36,082 nucleotides of DNA, taken from the NCBI GenBank assembly GCA_946415645.1, contig CAMKTJ010000025.1:1-36082 (forward strand). The letters are read 5' to 3'. Made by a program: the position numbers and the translations under genes. The notes under the pieces were generated by a model. The model was not told the origin of the DNA. It worked only from the letters and a program-made list of their open reading frames with translations, and ran no database searches. This DNA is from an uncultured Prevotellaceae bacterium. GTDB lineage: Bacteria > Bacteroidota > Bacteroidia > Bacteroidales > Bacteroidaceae. The first letter of the stretch is position 1. Every line of letters begins with the position of its first letter. Positions 7,142 through 15,300 of the stretch are shown piece by piece.

Positions 7142-7172
7142 CAAACTTACACATTTTTTTTCAACCGCCAAA
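7142..7172 (-). promoter_or_regulatory. Promoter of the cohesin-dockerin operon
   Basis: On the minus strand TTTG (7172-7169), 19 bases, then TAAGTTTG (7149-7142) fits the TTTG-N19-TAnnTTTG consensus. The leader would be roughly 90 bases. Confidence 0.75.
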
Positions 7173-7251
7173 GATTATTTTACTTTTTTTTGTTTTTTTT
7201 GATGGAATAATGATTTTTGCCGTATTTAGCATGTCTTTTAGCATATCGCGG

Positions 7252-8298
7252 CTATATCCAACCGTTATCTTGGTACCATTTTATGGTAGCAGGGACACCT
7301 TGTTCCAGTTTCCACTGTGGCTGGTAGCCGAAATCCTGTATGGCAGGTTCTATGTCGCATTGCCAGTTACGCTGACTAAGTATATGATACTTGTCGTTGT
7401 TCAGTGCATTCATCTTACCGGTAATGTGACTCACGCGTGTGCTGACCCAGCAGATAATACGCAGCAACCACAGAGGAGCCTTCACATGCAGCACCCATGG
7501 ATTGCCAAGGTACTGCTGCAACAGATCGCTAAACCGCCGGCTGTTATAAACCTCGCCATCGCTTAGGAAGTAGCCCTTGCCAACAGCAGCAGGTGCATCC
7601 ATACATTTATATACAGCCTGTACCACATCCATCATATAGACAAAGGTTATCTCCTGTGGCTGGAAGCCAACGGCAAAGTCTATGTGTTGCTTGATACTTT
7701 TTGCCATCATAAAGTAGTCCTTCTCACGCGGTCCGTACACCCCTGTAGGTCTAAGGATGGTAAAGGGGAAATCCTTCTGCTGTTGCAGATATTCTTCTGC
7801 CTGCAGCTTGCTACGTCCGTAGGCTGTATTAGGCTGTGGCATATCAGTCAACAGGATAGGGCTGTAAATCCATGGATTATCTGCCGATGGCTTTCTTACG
7901 GCTTTCTCCCTGATAGCACCGAAGATACTCAGGCTGCTCACAAAGACAAACCGCTTAGGTACCATCCCTTCTGCTTGTAAAGCATCAATAAGGTGTCGGG
8001 TACCATCTGTATTGGTTCGGTAGAAGTCCTGTTCGTCCAGGCATTTGGTGGCTCCGGCAGCATGTACCACATAGTCCCATCCCTTGCCGCCCAACTGCTC
8101 TTTGTATTGGCAAAGCTGCTGGCGCAAGAGGGTAGGGTTGGAGAGGTCGAGCTGGGCAAACCTGATGCGCTCGTCCTGCAGATAGCCTCTGCTACTGGTG
8201 CCGCGTACACCGGCCCAAACCTCGAACCCTTTGTCCAGTCCCTCCTGAACAATATAACTGCCTATGAAGCCACTGGCTCCTGTTACCAATATTGTCAT
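7252..8298 (-). CDS. NAD-dependent epimerase/dehydratase (extended SDR family)
   Basis: This 348-residue protein begins with the Rossmann dinucleotide-binding motif TGASGFIG (residues 6-13). VVHAAGATK (about 77-85) and the catalytic YGRSK tetrad part (about 160) follow, then LRPTGVYGP, typical of extended short-chain dehydrogenases that act on nucleotide sugars or related substrates. The true substrate cannot be read from the sequence. Near the C-terminus a hydrophobic stretch (APLWLLRIICWVSTRV) may associate with the membrane. The ATG overlaps the stop of the upstream calpain-like protease by four bases (ATGA at 8298-8295), so translation is probably coupled. No clear terminator follows. It is the last gene of a probable GH97-protease-epimerase operon. 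Confidence 0.88.
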   Translation of the reverse strand: MTILVTGASGFIGSYIVQEGLDKGFEVWAGVRGTSSRGYLQDERIRFAQLDLSNPTLLRQQLCQYKEQLGGKGWDYVVHAAGATKCLDEQDFYRTNTDGTRHLIDALQAEGMVPKRFVFVSSLSIFGAIREKAVRKPSADNPWIYSPILLTDMPQPNTAYGRSKLQAEEYLQQQKDFPFTILRPTGVYGPREKDYFMMAKSIKQHIDFAVGFQPQEITFVYMMDVVQAVYKCMDAPAAVGKGYFLSDGEVYNSRRFSDLLQQYLGNPWVLHVKAPLWLLRIICWVSTRVSHITGKMNALNNDKYHILSQRNWQCDIEPAIQDFGYQPQWKLEQGVPATIKWYQDNGWI

Positions 8299-9830
8299 TC
8301 TTCTTTTGTATTATCCTCTTCTTCGTCAACCGGAGCAGGTCCGTAAGACTTCAGGTTATACATCTTCAGCATCTCGGGACTGAGGAATCTATCCTGCTGT
8401 CCCATCTGGAACTTAACAGGAACATAGCCACCCAGATCCTGACGCTTATAGGGAGCTGCTGCGCCCGGCATCACCAGACGGAAGTCAATAGTATTCATTG
8501 TAGAGCGCGTATTGGCAATCTCCAGTACGCCATCCACTTCGGAGACTCCCCATGGGTTACGCATTGAGAATTCATATTTGTCGGGGTAACGAGTGTACAT
8601 AACCGTAAAGGCATGTCCGGTAACAGTCTCCAGTGTACCGCATATAATGCCGCCCTTATTAAAGCCACCTACACTAATCATACCATTCTTCAGCGCATAG
8701 TCCACAACCATTGTCAGCTCGCTATTGTACAGTGTACCTGGTGAGAATGACCAGCTGTCGCCTTCTCCGGTGAATGGGGGAGCGGCATGCTCAGTACCTA
8801 TACCTCCAAGACCACCGGTCTTAAAGCAGCAGAGCCATTTCATCAGTGCTTTCTCCATGATGGTTGCCCAGTTAAAGACACCATTCTTGCCGCTTACCTG
8901 GGCACAGCCGCCACTGCTGTTGCAAAGCAGCTTGTTGTCGACAGCCACATCCACGGGGTTACCCATGGGATCGTACATCTTCACAATATAGGAAGTTGAA
9001 CTGACTCTGGTGATGATGCTCTTGATAAAGTCGGGATAGATGTAAGCCAGCGATGCAAATACAGCACACATACAGCAGTCACCGATGGCGTGCTGATTTA
9101 CGTCGGCTGGTGTGGGATTCCCATTGTTTAGAGGATACAAATTGATGGTCTTAGCAGTAAAGCGGTCATATCCGCCGACATTGATGTATGTTGGATCGGG
9201 CTGATTCTTGACATCTGCCAGCCATTCAATCTGTTCCTGGGTAGCTGCTGCATATTTAGCATAATGGTTACCCATGGGAGTAGTACTAGAATGCGACGAG
9301 CCTCCTTTTAATCCCCATACCTTGGTTGTATCCGTATAGATAACGGTACGAGAGGGGAATGAAACTGCTGCTGTAGCATCATGTGCTCCTGCTACTGTCT
9401 TATAGAACTGACGGATAATAGAGCCAGACTTTAACGCCAGAAACTCTTCATCACGACTAACAATAGTATAGGCAGTGGCACTTCCGCCTTCACGGGGTAC
9501 AGCCCTGAAACTCTTCTTGTCATCCGCATACTCGAGGTCATAAATAGTTTCTGCACCAGTACTCGTTACCTGCTTCATAACTGGGCCGTTGAATACCCAT
9601 TTTTCGTTTCCCTCATAATGCTTACTCGAACCAGTCATTACACGCCATCCCAGATACCAGTATCCGCTGACCTGGCCAGGTTCTGATTCAGGCATGAATT
9701 CCATACTCTTAATCTTGCTCACATCATACGAGACAATAGAGTTGTCATCAAGTGTAATGTCCAGACGCTGAGCATAGCTCATTACACTCACCATCAAGAG
9801 GATGGTGGTTAATACATAATTACTTTTCAT
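8295..9830 (-). CDS. Secreted calpain-like (C2/Tpr-type) cysteine protease
   Basis: This 511-residue protein has a signal peptide (MKSNYVLTTILLMVSVMSYA). A 100-150 residue N-terminal region follows, starting LDITLDDNSIVSYDVSKIKS as in many Prevotella secreted proteins. The catalytic domain (about 215-480) shows the calpain arrangement: Q246-H-A-I-G-D-C252 (oxyanion Gln and nucleophile Cys), GHAFTV with H406, and RNPWG with N425. Known calpains read QGxLGDCW, GHAYxV and RNPWG, so all catalytic positions are present; Cys253 replaces the usual Trp. The secreted Tpr protease of Porphyromonas gingivalis is the nearest known analogue by family and size. No sorting-type tail is present. The gene lies 35 bases after the GH97 gene and overlaps the epimerase by four bases. 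Confidence 0.82.
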   Translation of the reverse strand: MKSNYVLTTILLMVSVMSYAQRLDITLDDNSIVSYDVSKIKSMEFMPESEPGQVSGYWYLGWRVMTGSSKHYEGNEKWVFNGPVMKQVTSTGAETIYDLEYADDKKSFRAVPREGGSATAYTIVSRDEEFLALKSGSIIRQFYKTVAGAHDATAAVSFPSRTVIYTDTTKVWGLKGGSSHSSTTPMGNHYAKYAAATQEQIEWLADVKNQPDPTYINVGGYDRFTAKTINLYPLNNGNPTPADVNQHAIGDCCMCAVFASLAYIYPDFIKSIITRVSSTSYIVKMYDPMGNPVDVAVDNKLLCNSSGGCAQVSGKNGVFNWATIMEKALMKWLCCFKTGGLGGIGTEHAAPPFTGEGDSWSFSPGTLYNSELTMVVDYALKNGMISVGGFNKGGIICGTLETVTGHAFTVMYTRYPDKYEFSMRNPWGVSEVDGVLEIANTRSTMNTIDFRLVMPGAAAPYKRQDLGGYVPVKFQMGQQDRFLSPEMLKMYNLKSYGPAPVDEEEDNTKEE

Positions 9831-9865
9831 CTTTTATGGTTAATTTGTTATTATGGATTTGTTCT

Positions 9866-11815
9866 TTATTCTATTACAGCAGCGTAACCGCCATTCTTCA
9901 TCATCTTAATGTCAAGGGTTGTAGCGGCACTAACCTGACGCTGCTCCTTGTTGTAGTGCATAGCCTGCCAGTTGGCATTCACACCATCCTTGTATGCTGT
10001 AAGAGTATGGTTGCCGGCACCCAGGAAGTCCAGTTTCAGGCTGAAGGTGCGAGAGTCCTCATCACCATTGCAGATACCGCCGATGAACCACTTGTTGCCC
10101 TTACGCTTAGCGGTGATGACATACTTACCAGCTTCTGCAGCCAGACAACGTGTCTCATCCCAAGTGGTGGGAACAGAAGCGATGTAACGGGTACAGTCAT
10201 CATTCTGATAGTAACGGGTAGGATTGTCGGCCAGCATCTGAATACCGCTCTCCAATACTACATAGAGGGCCATCTGGAAGCAACGTGTACCCATGGCACC
10301 ACTGTTAGGACGACTGGCATGATAGCGGTCGGGCTGCATATTGTTCATACCACCGGGAGTAAAGTCGGCAGGACCAACGGCATTACGGATGAAAGGCAGA
10401 TAAGTGGTGTTCTCGGGACGGCAGCTTCCCATCTGCTCCAAACCACGGATACCCTCGTAAGAGAGGAAGTTGGGATACTCATATTCCAGACCGGCAGGGG
10501 TGAATGATCCGTGCAGGTCAACCAACAGCTTGTACTTGGCAGCCTCAGAAACAACACGCTTGTAGAAGTTCACCATCCACTGGTCAGCATGGTCCATGAA
10601 GTCGATTTTCACACCGGCCACGCCCCATTCAGCATATTTCTTGAAGAGGTCCCAGTTCTGCTCAACTGTCAGCCAGGGCAACCACAGGATAACACCTACG
10701 CCCTTGCCTTTGCAATACTGAATCAAGTCCTTCAGGCGCATGTCATCGTTAGCAGTATAGGGGTCACGAGTGTCCTTAGCCCAACCCTCGTCTAACAGAA
10801 TATATTCAACGCCGTACTTAGCAGCGAAATCTGCAAAGTAAGCATAAGTCTCATAGTTACAGCCAGAAACGAAGTCAACATCGGGACCGAAGGGAGCGGC
10901 ACCATTCCACCATTCCCAGCTTACCTGACCAGGCTTGATCCAACTGGTATCTGTGAGTACGGGCTTGCGAGAGAGCTGCAATGTGATAGTCTGCTCAACA
11001 ATACCCTTGCTATCTGTACAGGCAACATAGCGCCAGGGGAAAGTGCGGGTACCAGCGGTCTTGGCAATGAAGTTGCCTTCCTCTGTAATCTTCTCGCTAC
11101 GGTCGCCTCTGGGTTCCCACTTAACAGGAGCCTTGGGATAAGTAGCCTCTATACCCTCAGCAGTAGGCTGCAAGAACAGACGGGGATAGTCATCTACATC
11201 AGCTTCGCCCATCAGCAACTGGCTGTCGTTGGGACCAGAAAGCAGGCAGGGGATGGTAGAGAGCTTACGGTCGCTCTGATTCCACTGCTCCAAGGTCTCG
11301 TGCCTGTAAGCCTCCTCGTATGAGGTATTGAAGTTGCCTGTTGTCTGGCGATGAGCTACATAGCCTTCTGCGGGAACCAAAGTGAAATTATCTTCCTGAA
11401 CCTCTACGTCACCCTTAATTTTCGTAACAAAACGATAGGCAACGGCATTATCCATCACACGCATCTCCACATTGTAGTTTCCGTATGAGAGAGTAGCCTG
11501 CGTATATACATTCTCTACTGTGCTGAATTTAATGGGAACAACAGGTTTGATGGTTTCTTTACCTGCGCTTATCTTAACACCTTTGAAAGGAGTGTTACCG
11601 GCAAAGTTCTTGCCACCAATCTGCATATTCACGTTTTTCATGGTGTACAAGGCAGTACCATCCTTGGTAACTGTCCAACCTAAAGGACTCTGCTGCAGTT
11701 GTACATGTAATGTTCCGTTGGGGGAAACTATTTCCTTGGTTTGTGCGGCGTGTCCTACGAAAGAGGTGACAGCAAAGAGAAGTGCCGCTGCTGTCAAGTT
11801 TTTCATAATCTTCAT
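9866..11815 (-). CDS. GH97 family glycoside hydrolase, probably retaining alpha-galactosidase type
   Basis: This 649-residue protein starts MKIMKNLTAAALLFAVTSFV, a signal peptide ending near HAA. It has the GH97 layout: an N-terminal beta-sandwich (about 30-280), a TIM-barrel catalytic domain (about 290-560, with SWEWWNGAAPFG, YILLDEGW and GVKIDFMDHADQ), and a small C-terminal beta-domain. E454 and E460 in EGIRGLE have the six-residue spacing of metal-binding/acid glutamates in SusB-type enzymes. Asp405 in VKIDF sits where retaining GH97 members place their nucleophile, which suggests alpha-galactosidase rather than inverting alpha-glucosidase activity. The enzyme is probably periplasmic. It is first in the operon, with a good promoter at 11886-11918. 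Confidence 0.9.
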   Translation of the reverse strand: MKIMKNLTAAALLFAVTSFVGHAAQTKEIVSPNGTLHVQLQQSPLGWTVTKDGTALYTMKNVNMQIGGKNFAGNTPFKGVKISAGKETIKPVVPIKFSTVENVYTQATLSYGNYNVEMRVMDNAVAYRFVTKIKGDVEVQEDNFTLVPAEGYVAHRQTTGNFNTSYEEAYRHETLEQWNQSDRKLSTIPCLLSGPNDSQLLMGEADVDDYPRLFLQPTAEGIEATYPKAPVKWEPRGDRSEKITEEGNFIAKTAGTRTFPWRYVACTDSKGIVEQTITLQLSRKPVLTDTSWIKPGQVSWEWWNGAAPFGPDVDFVSGCNYETYAYFADFAAKYGVEYILLDEGWAKDTRDPYTANDDMRLKDLIQYCKGKGVGVILWLPWLTVEQNWDLFKKYAEWGVAGVKIDFMDHADQWMVNFYKRVVSEAAKYKLLVDLHGSFTPAGLEYEYPNFLSYEGIRGLEQMGSCRPENTTYLPFIRNAVGPADFTPGGMNNMQPDRYHASRPNSGAMGTRCFQMALYVVLESGIQMLADNPTRYYQNDDCTRYIASVPTTWDETRCLAAEAGKYVITAKRKGNKWFIGGICNGDEDSRTFSLKLDFLGAGNHTLTAYKDGVNANWQAMHYNKEQRQVSAATTLDIKMMKNGGYAAVIE

Positions 11816-11885
11816 ATTTGTGTATTTACCTTGTTTTGGTCCAAATTATTGCCTCAATTATACCCATATTGTGCATAGTGTGGCG

Positions 11886-11918
11886 CAAAGATAACAATAA
11901 ATTATGGATAAAAGCAAA
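11886..11918 (-). promoter_or_regulatory. Promoter of the GH97 operon
   Basis: On the minus strand TTTG (11918-11915), 21 bases, then TATCTTTG (11893-11886). The leader would be about 70 bases. Confidence 0.75.
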
Positions 11919-11969
11919 TTATCCTGAAAAAAAACAAGTCCTCCTTCCTTTTGCTACCTCGCCAGTCTT

Positions 11970-12012
11970 CACGTGCAGACTCCGGAGGTTACACGTGTAG
12001 ACTCGAGGAGGG
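11970..12012. repeat. Tandem 20-base near-repeat with CACGTG
   Basis: CACGTGCAGACTCCGGAGG (11970-11988) is followed at 11993 by CACGTGTAGACTCGAGGAGG. The spacing is 23 bases, about two helical turns. It lies between the microprotein terminator and the GH97 promoter. Function unknown. Confidence 0.55.
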
Positions 12013-12052
12013 AAAAAGTGGTAAGCGAAGAAGAGAAAGGGCGTTTGGTTCC

Positions 12053-12091
12053 TATAAACAAGGGAGGCAGCTCAACAAGAACTGCCTCCCT
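12053..12091 (-). terminator. Terminator after the microprotein gene
   Basis: The stem AGGGAGGCAG / CTGCCTCCCT (12061-12070 with 12082-12091) is perfect over ten pairs. On the minus strand it is followed by TTGTTTAT, a modest T-rich tail. Confidence 0.7.
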
Positions 12092-12097
12092 TCACTT

Positions 12098-12250
12098 TTA
12101 TTCTTCGTCAGACCAAATATCCCAATTGTTTTCTTTGGTCAGTGCATCACCACCATCTACTGTGGTATCACCATTTATCACCAGGCTCTCTGCCAACATG
12201 TTGACAACCTGAGCCGATTCAACGCGCAAGGCGGGTTTAATATATTTCAT
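12098..12250 (-). CDS. 50-residue Bacteroidales microprotein, function unknown
   Basis: The minus strand from ATG at 12250 to TAA at 12098 encodes 50 residues: it starts MKYIKPALRVESAQVVNMLA and ends KENNWDIWSDEE. A basic N-terminus (K2, K5, R9), a hydrophobic middle (VVNMLAESLVI) and a Gly/Asp/Trp-rich acidic tail give it a polarised layout. It resembles short uncharacterised Bacteroidales proteins beginning MKxYxKP that I recall near surface-protein genes, but I cannot name a function. It starts 71 bases after the stop of the 1442-residue surface protein, separated only by a GC-rich repeat, and ends just before a perfect hairpin terminator. It is therefore probably the last gene of that transcription unit. 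A secreted peptide precursor or regulator are both open possibilities. Confidence 0.72.
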   Translation of the reverse strand: MKYIKPALRVESAQVVNMLAESLVINGDTTVDGGDALTKENNWDIWSDEE

Positions 12251-12256
12251 ATAAGC

Positions 12257-12310
12257 CCCCTCCCATCCTCCCCATCAGGGGAGGTGACTAATGAGGGTAT
12301 GGGTCAAAAG
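12257..12310. repeat. GC-rich dispersed repeat (CCCTCC...GGGGAGG family)
   Basis: GCCCCCTCCCATCCTCCCC is followed by ATCAGGGGAGG and GGGTATGGGTC. The first half can pair with the second. Related sequences are at 19936-19966 (inside a gene), 20325-20361 and 26041-26095. It separates the microprotein gene from the 12321 gene. Confidence 0.65.
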
Positions 12311-12320
12311 TTAATAATCA

Positions 12321-15300
12321 TTACTTCAGCACTTTCTTTCCGTTCACAATGTTGATGCCCTTCTGCAGCTTGCTTACGCGCTGACCGGCAACATTGTAGA
12401 TAGCAGCGTCATTAAGGTCGTTAACGCCATTAAGATCGTTAATACCTGTAGCATCTTCACCGAAGAAGGGATAGAAGGCCTTAACAGCAGAAACTAATTC
12501 AAGATAGCCCTTACCGGCTGCAATAGTGCCAGTAGCCTTGAAGAAGCCTACCTTGTCATCCACCTTAGCCAGGATGTACTGAGCACCATCGGCAGTCATA
12601 TCAGCTGTTGCAGCCTTGAGCTCGTTATCAGCTCCAAGAACAGCATCGGTAGTCTTAGCCACGGCGTATTTACCTTCCTCAGCCTTCACAACTACAGCAG
12701 TTCCAGCAGGAACGGTAGTAACAGGAGCCAGCTGAACGTATGTGCCGTCGAATGTGGCAGCATTTGCAACAACATCAGCGCCAGTAAAGTCAACATCAAA
12801 CGGAGCAACGAAGGTAGCATACTTAGCATCGCTAACCTCTATGGTAGCACCAACCTGAGCCTCCAGACCGAAGTCGCAGTAAGCACCACCGTGGTTCTGT
12901 TCAATATACATAGCAAGAACATTCTTGCCTTCAACCAGCAATGCGGGATCAATTTCAATTGTTCTCCAGTCGTTTTCGCCGCCTGTCCAATTAAACTCAT
13001 TCCATACCTTCTTTCCATTGAGGAATACTGCACAGTCATCGTCGTGAGTAACTCTCAGTGTCAGCTTGGTGATTGCAGCAGGATTCTCTACATAGAAGTC
13101 GCGACGGAACCAGAATGTATTGTAGTCGCCTATCCAACGTGTATGATAAGGACCAAATGAGCCAAGAGGCATCATCAGCTCATCCCATGCAGAGTCGTCA
13201 AAGTCAGCATTTGTCCAACCTTCTTCAATGTCAACGTATTCTTCATCGCTAACCTTATTTGTATGACGGAACTTAGCATAGTAAGGTGTGTTGTTGTCTC
13301 CACGTGTTGGCAGGAGCACAACCTCAGAAGCCTTTGAGTTACATACTGAGCAGACACCGTTTGTATAGGTGTGTTCTATAGGATAAATAGGCTTAACGTA
13401 CAATGCGTGGCAGTCGGTGCATTCATAAACCACCTTACCCTCTGATGTGCAGGTTGCTTCAACACGTAATTCATTGTTTTCAGCCAAATTGTGATTCTGA
13501 GCGTTAATCCAGAATTCACCCATCTGGAAGCCGTCAGCAAGCTGAGTAGCAGAGAACTTGAAGAACTTGTATGTCTCTGTACCGTTTACAGGGAATTCAA
13601 ACTCTTCCTTGTTCTTAGCCTGAAGCTGATAAGTCTGAACTCTCTCATCAATAAGTGTCCAGCTCTGGTTGTCGTTAGAACCTTCGAGTTTCCAGCTGAC
13701 AGGATTACGACTAGGATAGTTGTAGGTATCAGCGCCGGTTACAATAGAGTACTGCTTAACGGCAACAGGTTCGCTGGCAACAATGATAGCCCATGCTTCG
13801 CCTACATTAGATGTACCGAACTTAGTTGTTGCATCATTGTCAAGGAGAGCTGAGAGTGGAGAGTCACCCCATCCGTTACCGCCAGCAATAATAGCATAAC
13901 CAACTTTTTCAGCATCGAAGCGCTTGTAGTCAGGCTCAGAAACGGTCAACTCATAGCTGGCTGTCCAGCCCTGATCGGCATCAGTAGTAACAGTGATTGT
14001 AACCTTACCTGCAGCCTTACCGGTTACGGTACCATCGGCAGCAACGGTAGCCTTGCTCTCATCTGAAGAAGTCCAGGTGAAGGTTGCACCGTCAAGATTC
14101 TGAGCATCGGGCAAGAACTGAGCAGTTGTACCTACAATGACAATGCGGGTATCCTTATTATAAGTAAGGTATGCCTGATCATCAAGCTTCTTATAGCCAT
14201 AGCCATCAAGCTTGCCCTGAGCAGGCTGAACAAATACCTTTAAAGCCTTGTCATAGAAACCGAACACACCATCGTGACGCATTACGGGCTTGAAGTTGTA
14301 GATAACCTCACCAGCCTCGCTGATCTTGCAGTAGTAGAAGCGGCCACGCATTGGGTTGTCCCATTCGGGGTTAGCAAAGAGTGACAGGTTACGTGTAGTA
14401 GCGTTAGTAACAGAGTTGCCTGTAGGATATTCCTCACCATTTACTACCAGCTTGGTCACATCAGCAGTAACCTCATAGTCGGTGTTCAGGCTGAAAGGAG
14501 CAAAGTTGTCACCAGCGCCTGTTGTACCACCTGTGAAATAGCCAAAGTGAGCCCTGTCATTTCCATTCATGTAGAGGCTGATACCTGTACCAGCATAGGT
14601 ATTACGAGCAGAGAATATACCGCACCAGCCATTAGATGTGTCATACACCTGGAACTTGGTGTCAATCTGTGTAGCAGTAATTGGTATGTATGGCAGAGTG
14701 AATGCATTCTCTTTGCTTGCTCCTGTACTTTCAATGTATGCCAGTTCTGTATACTTAACAGGATCTGCCCATGTGATATCTCTATAAGCAGCCGGGTAAT
14801 CTTGCTTCTCGACCTTAATATTGTTGAAGCTGAATGCAAATGCAGGATCATGAGAACCATCATCCACAACACCAAACTGGATGCACAACAGTGCATACGT
14901 ATGGTTAGCTACGAAGGTTGTTGAGAATGCCTGGTCATTTGTCTCGGTGTTTGGCATAGCAAAGTAACCGAGAGCTGCATCAGGATTGTTAAAGGCATTG
15001 TCAGGCATGTTCTCGTTGTCGAGCACAAAGAAAGGCAATGTGGTATAAGAACTCCAAGAGTGCCACGCTGTGCCAGTGTAATTGAATGAGGCACGATAGC
15101 TTTCACCCTTGGTCAGACCTGTAAGCTTGAACGACAAAGGTTCCCAACCGCCCTTACCTTCGTAGGGGCTAAGTGTGTTGCTGCCAGTTTCAGCATCATA
15201 GACATTCACACCGAATGTGCTGTCGTATGCAGATCCGGGATAGCTCCATTTAGAAAGGTTGCGATAGTTGGTACCAATCTCAGGTACGTTCACAAATTTC

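Noticed and set aside
9836..10507. Plus-strand open frame of about 220 codons opposite the GH97 gene
   Set aside because: It is antisense to clear GH97 catalytic motifs, and its residue makeup is typical of shadow frames.
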